NCBI GenBank assembly: GCA_023392135.1
Contig: JAEVZQ010000509.1
Location: forward strand, 1 to 6,467
Origin: Pseudomonadota bacterium
Lineage (GTDB): Bacteria > Pseudomonadota > Alphaproteobacteria > Rhizobiales > Hyphomicrobiaceae
Length of the DNA: 6,467 nucleotides
Reading direction: 5' to 3'
Shown here piece by piece: positions 1 to 5,606 of the stretch. How positions within the stretch are numbered: position 1 is the first letter of the stretch; each line of letters opens with the position of its first letter. The notes below the pieces were generated by a model that saw nothing but the letters and a program-made list of their open reading frames with translations, was not told where the DNA came from and made no database searches. Made by a program: the position numbers and the translations under genes.

Positions 1-540
1 GCCTCGCGCCTCATCGGCCCGAATTGCCCCGGCGTGCTGACGCCGGACGAGTGCAAGATCGGCATCATGCCCGGCAACATCTTTAAGCGGGGCAACGTCG
101 GCATCGTCTCGCGCTCGGGTACGCTCACCTACGAGGCCGTCAAGCAGACCTCCGACGCGGGGCTCGGTCAGTCGACGGCGGTCGGGATCGGTGGTGACCC
201 TGTGAAGGGCACCGAGTTCATCGACATGCTCGAAATGTTCCTCGCTGATCCCGACACGCATTCGATTATCATGATCGGCGAGATCGGCGGCTCGGCCGAG
301 GAGGATGCAGCCTCCTTCATCAAGAGCGAGGCCGCGAAGGGCCGCAAGAAGCCGATGGCGGGCTTCATTGCAGGTGTGACGGCTCCGCCGGGACGGCGCA
401 TGGGGCACGCGGGCGCCATCATCTCCGGCGGCAAGGGCAAGGCCGAGGACAAGCTGGAAGCCATGCGCTCGGCCGGCATCGCAATCGCAGACAGTCCCGC
501 GGCCCTCGGGACCACGCTCGCAAAGGTTCTCAACGGCTGA
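1..540 (+). CDS. sucD: Succinyl-CoA synthetase (ADP-forming) alpha subunit, 3' part; 5' end outside window
   Basis: Alpha subunit of succinyl-CoA ligase, the cytoplasmic enzyme that interconverts succinyl-CoA and succinate with nucleotide triphosphate formation. The reading frame is open from base 1 to the TGA at 538-540 and gives 179 residues; the GTG at 34 is internal. The fragment opens with the conserved IGPNCPG segment. Compared with the roughly 289-residue E. coli protein, about 115 N-terminal residues, including most of the CoA-binding Rossmann domain, lie upstream of the window. The ligase domain is complete: it has the SRSGTLTYE segment, a GIGGDP loop, and the RMGHAGAI motif whose His (codon 406-408, fragment residue 136) is the phosphorylated catalytic histidine of the family. 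The GGKGKAEDK segment follows it. sucC would be expected just upstream. sucA follows after 158 bp in the same direction, consistent with a shared TCA operon. Nothing looks damaged. Confidence 0.97.
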   Translation, partial: ASRLIGPNCPGVLTPDECKIGIMPGNIFKRGNVGIVSRSGTLTYEAVKQTSDAGLGQSTAVGIGGDPVKGTEFIDMLEMFLADPDTHSIIMIGEIGGSAEEDAASFIKSEAAKGRKKPMAGFIAGVTAPPGRRMGHAGAIISGGKGKAEDKLEAMRSAGIAIADSPAALGTTLAKVLNG

Positions 541-630
541 GTAACCGCTCGGTGTCAAGACATGAGTGAGAACACTTGTGGCACCCTTAAACAAATGGCG
601 CGCATGTACTAAATCAGCCGATGTGCTAAT

Positions 631-651
631 AGGCGCCCCACGCGGGCGCTT
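631..651 (+). promoter_or_regulatory. GC-rich hairpin upstream of sucA
   Basis: GCGCCC (633-638) pairs perfectly with GGGCGC (644-649) around a 5-base loop. The stem can extend by a G-T and an A-T pair to 631/651. The bases after it (CATTGCG) are not a T run, so it is a poor intrinsic terminator by itself. It could be an attenuator, an mRNA processing or stability structure between sucD and sucA, or chance in GC-rich DNA. Confidence 0.35.
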
Positions 652-666
652 CATTGCGTTCGCGTG

Positions 667-679
667 GTGCGAACCGCAC
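667..679 (+). promoter_or_regulatory. Small hairpin 19 bases before the sucA start
   Basis: GTGCG (667-671) and CGCAC (675-679) form a perfect 5-bp stem around a 3-base loop, immediately downstream of the larger hairpin at 631-651. It ends 19 bases before the chosen sucA ATG, so it would sit in the leader next to the ribosome-binding region. With only five pairs it may be chance; no family of leader element is recognised. Confidence 0.2.
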
Positions 680-698
680 AGTCCGGACCAAGTTGAAA

Positions 699-3671
699 AT
701 GTCACGACAAGCGTTGAACGAGGCCTTCGCACGGACGTCATTCCTCAACGGCGTCAATGCCGCCTACATCGAGGAGATGCAGGCGCTCTATGAGCGGAAC
801 CCGGGGGCGGTCAGCGACCAGTGGCGGCTCTTCTTTCAGAGTCTGCAGGAGGACAAGGGGGCCGTCGAAGCCGAGGCGCAGGGCCCCTCCTGGGGACGGC
901 CACTCGAGGAGCTGACCGAGAACGGCAGCTCCGATCTGGTTGCAGCCCTGACTGGTGATTACGCCGGGGCCGAAAAGCACATCCGCGGCAAGCTGCAGGC
1001 GCGTGCGCAAGGCGCCGGCTTAGAACTCTCCATGGCGGCTTCGCTGCGGGCCACCCAGGATTCGATCCGGGCGCTGATGCTGATTCGCGCCTATCGCGTG
1101 ATGGGCCACCTCGCCGCCGATGTCGACCCGCTGGGCCTCAACGACCGCCGCATCCATCGCGAGCTGAAGCCCGAGACCTATGGCTTCACTGAGGCTGATC
1201 TCGATCGGCCAATCTTCATCGACAAGGTGCTCGGCCTCGAAACGGCGACCATCCGACAGATCCTCAAGATTCTGCGACGAACCTACTGCCGCCAGATCGG
1301 CGTCGAGTTCATGCACATCACCTCCCCTGTGCAGAAGGCCTGGATCCAGGAGCGTATCGAAGGCGAGGGCAAGGACATCAGCTTCACGATGGAAGGCCGC
1401 CGGGCAATCCTCAACAAGCTGATCGAGGCCGAAACCTTCGAGAAATTCTGCGAGGTCAAGTATACCGGCACGAAGCGCTTCGGCCTCGAGGGGGCCGAGG
1501 CGATGGTGCCCGCGCTCGAGCAGATCATCAAGCGCGGCGGCCAGCTCGGCGTGAAAGAGATCGTTCTCGGCATGGCGCACCGTGGCCGGCTCAACGTGCT
1601 GGCGAACGTGCTGAGCAAGCCCTACCGCGCGATCTTCAACGAGTTCAAGGGCGGCTCGTTCAAGCCGGACGATGTCGAGGGCTCAGGCGACGTCAAGTAC
1701 CACCTCGGCGCCTCCTCCGACCGCATGTTCGACGACAATACGGTGCACCTGTCGCTGACCGCCAACCCGTCGCACCTCGAGATCGTCGATCCGGTCGTCC
1801 TGGGCAAGGTGCGCGCCAAGCAGGACCAGTACGGCTGCCCTCGGCATGACCGCACGGCGGTGCTGCCGCTGCTCATTCACGGCGATGCCGCCTTCGCCGG
1901 ACAGGGCGTCGTTGCGGAGTGCTTCGGGCTTTCCGGCCTCAAGGGCCATCGTACCGGCGGGTCGATCCATTTCGTCATCAACAACCAGATCGGCTTTACG
2001 ACCAACCCGCGCTACTCGCGATCCTCACCCTACTGCACCGATGTGGCGAAGATGGTCGAGGCGCCGATCTTCCACGTCAACGGCGACTATCCCGAAGCCG
2101 TCGTGCACGTGGCCAAGATCGCGATGGAATTCCGGCAAAGGTTCCAGAAGCCGGTCGTGATCGACATGATCTGCTACCGGCGGCATGGGCACAACGAGAG
2201 CGACGAGCCGGCGTTCACCCAGCCGCTGATGTACAAGACCATCAAGTCGCACCCCTCGACGCTGGAAATCTACTCCAAGCGCCTGATCAAGGATGGCGTC
2301 GTCACGGCGGACGACGTTGAAGAGATGCGAGCCCGTTTCCGCGCCACGCTCGACGAGGAATTGAAGGCCGCGGATACGTTCCGTCCGAACAAGGCCGACT
2401 GGCTGGATGGCCGCTGGGCGGGGCTGGGCAAGCCTGAGGATGAGGATCGCCGCGGTAACACGGGTGTCGATCTGGATGTGCTGAAAGAAGTCGGGCGGCA
2501 GATCACGACCGTTCCCGCCGACTTCAATGTGCACCGGACCGTGCGTCGCCTGCTCGACCGCCGCCGCGAGATGATCGACTCCGGGGAAGGCATCGACTGG
2601 GCGATGGCCGAGCATCTGGCGCTCGGCACACTGCTCAAGGAAGGCTTCCCCGTTCGCCTCTCCGGGCAGGACGTCGAGCGCGGCACCTTTTCGCAGCGCC
2701 ACTCCGTTCTCATCGATCAGGAGACGGAGCGCCGGTACACGCCGCTGAAGCACATCGCTCCCGACCAGGCGAAATTCGAGGTCATCAACTCGATGCTCTC
2801 GGAGGAAGCCGTGCTCGGATTCGAGTACGGATACTGTCTCGCCGAGCCCCATGCCCTGGTTGCGTGGGAGGCGCAGTTCGGTGACTTCGCCAACGGCGCA
2901 CAGGTCGTAATCGACCAGTTCATCTCGTCGGGCGAGCGCAAGTGGCTGAGGATGTCGGGGCTCGTCCTGCTGCTGCCACATGGCTACGAAGGTCAGGGGC
3001 CCGAGCATTCCTCGGCCCGCCTCGAGCGCTTTCTGCAGAGCTCGGCGGAGGACAACTGGCAGGTCGCAAACTGCACGACGCCGGCCAACTACTTCCATAT
3101 TCTGCGCCGGCAGCTTCACCGCAAAGTGCGCAAGCCGCTGGTGCTGATGACGCCGAAATCGCTGCTGCGCCACAAGCGGGTGATCTCCCACCTCGACGAG
3201 TTAGGGCCCGGCACCAGCTTCCATCGCGTGCTCTGGGATGGTGCAGACCGAAACCACGACCACTTCGATGGAGCCACGGTGGAGCTGAAGCCGGACAGCG
3301 AGATCCGGCGGGTCGTGCTATGCACCGGCAAGGTCTACTACGACCTCTACGAGCTCAGGCACGAGCTAAAAATCAATGACGTCTACCTGATGCGCGTCGA
3401 GCAGCTCTATCCGTTCCCGGCGCGGGCGCTGATGGCCGAGCTCGGGCGTTTTCCGAGCGCCGAGATCGTCTGGTGCCAGGAGGAGCCCCGCAATATGGGG
3501 GCCTGGAGCTTCATCGAACCGAACCTGGAGTGGGTTCTGCAGCACATCCGTGCTAAGCACCTGCGGCCGCGCTATGTCGGCCGGGCTGCCGCCGCGGCGA
3601 CGGCAACGGGCCAGCTTTCGCGCCACCTGCAGGAGCAGAAGACATTGGTCGAGGAAGCTCTCAAGCTCTGA
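699..3671 (+). CDS. sucA: 2-oxoglutarate dehydrogenase E1 component (thiamine diphosphate-dependent)
   Basis: E1 of the cytoplasmic 2-oxoglutarate dehydrogenase complex: it decarboxylates 2-oxoglutarate on thiamine diphosphate and succinylates the E2 lipoyl group. The protein has 990 residues, longer than the 933 of E. coli and typical of alphaproteobacteria. I chose ATG 699 because MSRQALNEAF leads straight into the conserved FLNGVNAAYIEEM segment. The frame is open back to a TTG at 654, but those 15 residues look non-conserved, and no strong Shine-Dalgarno is visible (GGA at 685-687 at best). Order of domains: E1-specific N-terminus (about 1-50) and linker; thiamine diphosphate domain with HRGRLNVL (His294), KYHLG (His335), GDAA (Asp396) and NNQIGFTT (Asn429), the last two matching the Mg/ThDP ligands of E. 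coli E1o; HGHNE at 496-500; pyrimidine-binding transketolase domain with SEEAVLGFEYGY (from 701) and PHGYEGQGPEHSSARLER (from 760); C-terminal domain with RVEQLYPFP and CQEEPRNMGAW. There is no fused acyltransferase domain, unlike actinobacterial KGD. No frameshift or missing key residue is seen. Confidence 0.98.
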   Translation: MSRQALNEAFARTSFLNGVNAAYIEEMQALYERNPGAVSDQWRLFFQSLQEDKGAVEAEAQGPSWGRPLEELTENGSSDLVAALTGDYAGAEKHIRGKLQARAQGAGLELSMAASLRATQDSIRALMLIRAYRVMGHLAADVDPLGLNDRRIHRELKPETYGFTEADLDRPIFIDKVLGLETATIRQILKILRRTYCRQIGVEFMHITSPVQKAWIQERIEGEGKDISFTMEGRRAILNKLIEAETFEKFCEVKYTGTKRFGLEGAEAMVPALEQIIKRGGQLGVKEIVLGMAHRGRLNVLANVLSKPYRAIFNEFKGGSFKPDDVEGSGDVKYHLGASSDRMFDDNTVHLSLTANPSHLEIVDPVVLGKVRAKQDQYGCPRHDRTAVLPLLIHGDAAFAGQGVVAECFGLSGLKGHRTGGSIHFVINNQIGFTTNPRYSRSSPYCTDVAKMVEAPIFHVNGDYPEAVVHVAKIAMEFRQRFQKPVVIDMICYRRHGHNESDEPAFTQPLMYKTIKSHPSTLEIYSKRLIKDGVVTADDVEEMRARFRATLDEELKAADTFRPNKADWLDGRWAGLGKPEDEDRRGNTGVDLDVLKEVGRQITTVPADFNVHRTVRRLLDRRREMIDSGEGIDWAMAEHLALGTLLKEGFPVRLSGQDVERGTFSQRHSVLIDQETERRYTPLKHIAPDQAKFEVINSMLSEEAVLGFEYGYCLAEPHALVAWEAQFGDFANGAQVVIDQFISSGERKWLRMSGLVLLLPHGYEGQGPEHSSARLERFLQSSAEDNWQVANCTTPANYFHILRRQLHRKVRKPLVLMTPKSLLRHKRVISHLDELGPGTSFHRVLWDGADRNHDHFDGATVELKPDSEIRRVVLCTGKVYYDLYELRHELKINDVYLMRVEQLYPFPARALMAELGRFPSAEIVWCQEEPRNMGAWSFIEPNLEWVLQHIRAKHLRPRYVGRAAAAATATGQLSRHLQEQKTLVEEALKL

Positions 3672-3704
3672 TCGACGAGGGCTAACCGGCAGATAAGAGG
3701 GCCT

Positions 3705-3710
3705 GGGAAG
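3705..3710 (+). promoter_or_regulatory. Shine-Dalgarno of sucB
   Basis: GGGAAG lies four bases before the sucB ATG. A second purine-rich stretch, AAGAGGG (3695-3701), lies 13 bases before it. Together they support the ATG at 3715 over internal starts. Confidence 0.5.
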
Positions 3711-3714
3711 AGAT

Positions 3715-5028
3715 ATGGCGATCGAAATTCGGGTACCGTCGCTCGGCGAGAGCGTCACCGAGGCGACGGTAGGGCAGTGGTTCAAGAAGCCAGGGGACGC
3801 CGTCAAGACCGACGAGCCGCTCTGCGAGCTGGAGACGGACAAGGTGACCGTCGAGGTGCCGGCGCCGGCAGCGGGCGTTCTGGGCAACATCGAGGTTCAG
3901 CAAGGCGAGACGGTTGCTGTCGGTGCCTTGCTTGGCACGATCAAGGAAGGCGCTGCTGCCGAGAAACAAGCCGCTCCTGCTCCGGCCAAGGCTGAAACCG
4001 CAGCGGCGCCTAAGCCTGCTCCCGCTCCGGCGAAGCCCCAGGGCGAGGTGATGGAGAAGGCCGTCGCCGAGGCGAAGGGCGCCATGCCGCCTTCACCGGC
4101 CGCCCGCAAAATCATGGAGGAGAAGGGCCTCACGCCGGATCAGATCACCGGTACGGGCCGCCGCGGTCAGATCCTGAAAGAGGATGTTCTGGCTACCGCT
4201 ACAACCGCTCCGACCACTGCGCCAGCGGCTCCGCCGCCGCCATCGGCTGAAACCATCGCCTTTCCGGTTGCGCGCACTGCGCCCGCCCCAGCGCCCCAGA
4301 TGCGCGCGCCGTCGGCGCCCAGCGACGCGGCTCGCGAGGAGCGCGTGCGCATGACGCGGCTGCGCCAGACCATCGCCCGGCGCCTGAAGGACGCGCAGAA
4401 CACTGCCGCCATGCTGACGACGTTCAACGACGTCGAAATGAGCGCCGTGATGAGCCTGCGCGCGCAGTACAAGGATTTGTTCGAGAAACGCCACGGCGTG
4501 CGCCTCGGCTTCATGGGCTTCTTCGTGAAGGCCTGTATCCAGGCGCTGCGCGAGATTCCGGCGGTCAATGCCGAGATCGACGGCACCGACATCATTTATA
4601 AGAACTATTACCACATCGGCGTTGCGGTGAGTACGGAGAAAGGCCTGGTTGTGCCCGTATTGCGCGAGGCCGACCGCCTGTCGCTGGCCGAGATCGAGGC
4701 CCAGATCGGTGATTTCGGACGCCGCGCCCGGGACGGCCGCCTCAGCATCGAGGAAATGCAGGGCGGCACGTTCTCCATCACCAACGGCGGCGTCTTCGGC
4801 TCGCTTCTGTCGACGCCGATCCTCAATGCCCCGCAGTCCGGCATCCTCGGAATGCACCGGATCGAGGAGAGGCCGGTGGTCCGCGGCGGCCAGATCGTCG
4901 TACGTCCGATGATGTACCTGGCGCTCAGCTACGATCACCGGATCGTCGACGGCAAGGAGGCCGTTACCTTCCTGGTGCGCGTGAAGGAGCTACTGGAGGA
5001 CCCGCAGCGGCTGGTGCTGGAGCTTTGA
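3715..5028 (+). CDS. sucB: Dihydrolipoyllysine-residue succinyltransferase, E2 of 2-oxoglutarate dehydrogenase
   Basis: E2 core of the 2-oxoglutarate dehydrogenase complex: it moves the succinyl group from its lipoyl arm to CoA. It has 437 residues. The ATG at 3715 is preceded by GGGAAG at 3705-3710 and gives the standard N-terminus ([14 protein letters not shown]). Domains in order: one lipoyl domain (about 1-78) with lipoylated Lys43 in ETDKV; an Ala/Pro/Lys-rich flexible linker (about 80-122); a peripheral subunit-binding domain for E1/E3 (about 125-160, [13 protein letters not shown]...[13 protein letters not shown]); a second Ala/Pro-rich linker (about 161-205); and the acyltransferase catalytic domain (about 208-437) ending in SYDHRIVDG, with catalytic His408 (codon 4936-4938) and Asp412. 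The [11 protein letters not shown] segment and the ending [12 protein letters not shown] favour the succinyl- over the acetyltransferase, as does the position directly after sucA. It lies 43 bp after sucA, so co-transcription is likely. Lysine 43 needs lipoylation by enzymes encoded elsewhere. Confidence 0.98.
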   Translation: MAIEIRVPSLGESVTEATVGQWFKKPGDAVKTDEPLCELETDKVTVEVPAPAAGVLGNIEVQQGETVAVGALLGTIKEGAAAEKQAAPAPAKAETAAAPKPAPAPAKPQGEVMEKAVAEAKGAMPPSPAARKIMEEKGLTPDQITGTGRRGQILKEDVLATATTAPTTAPAAPPPPSAETIAFPVARTAPAPAPQMRAPSAPSDAAREERVRMTRLRQTIARRLKDAQNTAAMLTTFNDVEMSAVMSLRAQYKDLFEKRHGVRLGFMGFFVKACIQALREIPAVNAEIDGTDIIYKNYYHIGVAVSTEKGLVVPVLREADRLSLAEIEAQIGDFGRRARDGRLSIEEMQGGTFSITNGGVFGSLLSTPILNAPQSGILGMHRIEERPVVRGGQIVVRPMMYLALSYDHRIVDGKEAVTFLVRVKELLEDPQRLVLEL

Positions 5029-5049
5029 GGCGGCACTGGCGATGCCGCC
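5029..5049 (+). promoter_or_regulatory. Hairpin directly after the sucB stop codon
   Basis: GGCGGC (5029-5034) pairs perfectly with GCCGCC (5044-5049) around a 9-base loop. The stem begins one base after TG of the sucB stop and the loop and 3' arm contain the candidate start codon (5042-5044) of the DUF4160 remnant. It could mark the ancestral 3' end of the sucB transcript, or sequester the downstream start. No T run follows, so a classical intrinsic terminator is not supported. Confidence 0.35.
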
Positions 5050-5065
5050 GACAGTCGCAACTGTC
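5050..5065 (+). promoter_or_regulatory. Second hairpin after sucB
   Basis: GACAGT (5050-5055) and ACTGTC (5060-5065) form a perfect 6-bp stem around a 4-base loop, abutting the hairpin at 5029-5049. It falls in the first codons of the DUF4160 remnant, so part of its sequence is constrained by that former coding role. Two adjacent perfect stems just after sucB suggest a processing, stability or attenuation element, but this is inference. Confidence 0.3.
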
Positions 5066-5264
5066 AGTGGCGTAAAGTTCTATTCTTTGCTGATGAGCAT
5101 CCGCCCCTCATTTCCACGCGAGCATTGCTGAGTTCACCGCGCAAGTCAGGATCGATCCCGTACAGATCATGAAAGGATCTTTGCCTCCGAACAAGGAAAG
5201 CGACGTGTTGGATTGGGCCAGAGTACATCGAGACGAGCTGATTGACGCCTGGTTCGAAATGGAG

Positions 5265-5281
5265 GCAGGCCGGAAGCCTGC
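5265..5281 (+). promoter_or_regulatory. Small hairpin just before the DUF2442 start
   Basis: GCAGGC (5265-5270) and GCCTGC (5276-5281) form a perfect 6-bp stem around a 5-base loop, nine bases before ATG 5291. It lies inside the DUF4160 reading frame (codons for Ala-Gly-Arg-Lys-Pro-Ala), so it may be incidental. If real, it would affect ribosome access to the first DUF2442 start and favour the second start at 5309. Confidence 0.2.
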
Positions 5282-5290
5282 GAAGATCGA

Positions 5291-5584
5291 ATGTACGAGA
5301 TCATTCGAATGAAGGCCGTCGAGCCGGTCCTCTATGGCGTTCTCAAGATCACCTGGCTGGATGGTTGTTTCGAGCTGATCGTTGATTTGCGCCCCGTCAT
5401 AGCAGACGGAGAAGTCTTCGCGTTTCTTCGGGAATCGCCGGCGCGTTTCAACGATGTGAAGCTGGAAGAGTATGGGCATTCCGGCATCTGGCTGGATGAT
5501 GATGGCGACGAGGTCGATTTCGGAAGCGATTCGCTTCGGCATCGCGCTATTCGGCAGGCCGAAATTCGCCGCCTCGCAAGCTGA
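5291..5584 (+). CDS. DUF2442 domain-containing small protein
   Basis: This gene encodes a 97-residue soluble protein with no signal peptide or membrane segment. The body fits the DUF2442 pattern: a strand ending in a turn (ITWLDG), a VDLRP segment, VFAFLRESPARFNDVKLEEYG, then GIWLDDDGDEVDFGSDSLR, and a basic helical tail (HRAIRQAEIRRLAS). No biochemical function is established for the family; pairs of DUF4160 and DUF2442 genes are common and a toxin-antitoxin-like role has been guessed at, but nothing in the sequence proves it. ATG 5291 is used here. ATG 5309 (91 residues, MKAVEP...) is a serious alternative because it overlaps the stop of the DUF4160 frame as ATGA (5309-5312), the usual sign of translational coupling. 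Neither start has a strong Shine-Dalgarno. The gene ends 22 bp before lpd. Its GC content, about 56% by hand count, is lower than in the flanking suc genes, suggesting later acquisition. Confidence 0.78.
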   Translation: MYEIIRMKAVEPVLYGVLKITWLDGCFELIVDLRPVIADGEVFAFLRESPARFNDVKLEEYGHSGIWLDDDGDEVDFGSDSLRHRAIRQAEIRRLAS

Positions 5585-5606
5585 ACAAATACAGAGCAGA
5601 GCAGAA

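Larger units (their letters stand above)
541..698 (+). other. sucD-sucA intergenic region
   Basis: This 158-bp gap carries no credible gene. It is less GC-rich in its first half and contains a GC-rich hairpin (633-649) and a smaller one (667-679), listed separately. I looked for promoter elements. TTGTGG at 576-581 and GCTAAT at 625-630, the latter preceded by TG, resemble -35 and -10 hexamers, but they are not correctly spaced with each other or with other partners, so I do not call a promoter. The gap is longer than the 43-bp sucA-sucB gap, so it is the most likely place in this window for separate control of sucA; that is inference only. Confidence 0.6.
5042..5312 (+). pseudogene. DUF4160 family gene, broken by two one-base deletions
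   Basis: Three consecutive reading frames each encode part of one DUF4160-type protein. Frame one, from ATG 5042 to about 5083, gives MPPTVATVSGVKFY. Frame two, about 5086-5106, gives FADEHPP. Frame three, about 5109 to the TGA at 5310-5312, gives HFHASIAEFTAQV, then a GSLPP segment, a WARVHRDELIDAW helix and a GRKPAKIE tail. Adding one base near 5084 (TATTCTTT) and one in the CCCC run near 5104-5107 restores a continuous protein of about 90 residues with the family signature FFADEHPPPHFHA. As written, translation from 5042 stops early at the TGA around 5129-5131. A GAGG overlapping the sucB stop (5027-5030) could have served as its Shine-Dalgarno, so the gene was positioned for coupling to sucB. 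The family has no established biochemical function; its genes are often found next to DUF2442 genes, as here. The two lesions lie in or beside short runs, so sequencing or assembly error is an alternative to a true pseudogene. A residual frame from ATG 5169 (47 residues) remains open but lacks the HFHA signature. Confidence 0.8.

Noticed and set aside
578..595. Possible sigma-54 promoter with TGGCAC upstream of sucA
   Set aside because: The -24-like TGGCAC is present but the required GC element about ten bases downstream is absent.
654..698. TTG start at 654 giving a 15-residue extension of SucA
   Set aside because: The extension does not resemble known E1 N-termini and overlaps the small hairpin; the ATG at 699 matches the family start.
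566..793. 75-residue plus-strand open frame running from the sucD-sucA gap into sucA
   Set aside because: It overlaps the conserved sucA N-terminus out of frame, has no recognised similarity and is rich in Arg/Cys as expected of a wrong frame.
2025..3191. Long 388-residue open frame on the minus strand inside sucA
   Set aside because: It lies wholly inside a clearly real E1 gene on the other strand. GC-rich codon bias commonly opens such mirror frames, and its translation shows no recognisable domain.
3983..4035. Repeated Ala-Pro codons in sucB that look like a DNA repeat
   Set aside because: These encode the flexible interdomain linker of E2, a normal property of the family, and are not an independent repeat element.
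4093..4938. 281-residue minus-strand open frame inside sucB
   Set aside because: Mirror of the E2 coding sequence; low-complexity Arg/Gly-rich stretches reflect the Ala/Pro linker read backwards, with no family signature.
5108..5542. 144-residue minus-strand open frame across the DUF4160-DUF2442 cassette
   Set aside because: The plus strand shows recognisable DUF4160 and DUF2442 sequence in the same bases, while the minus frame shows no domain, so it is treated as a mirror frame.
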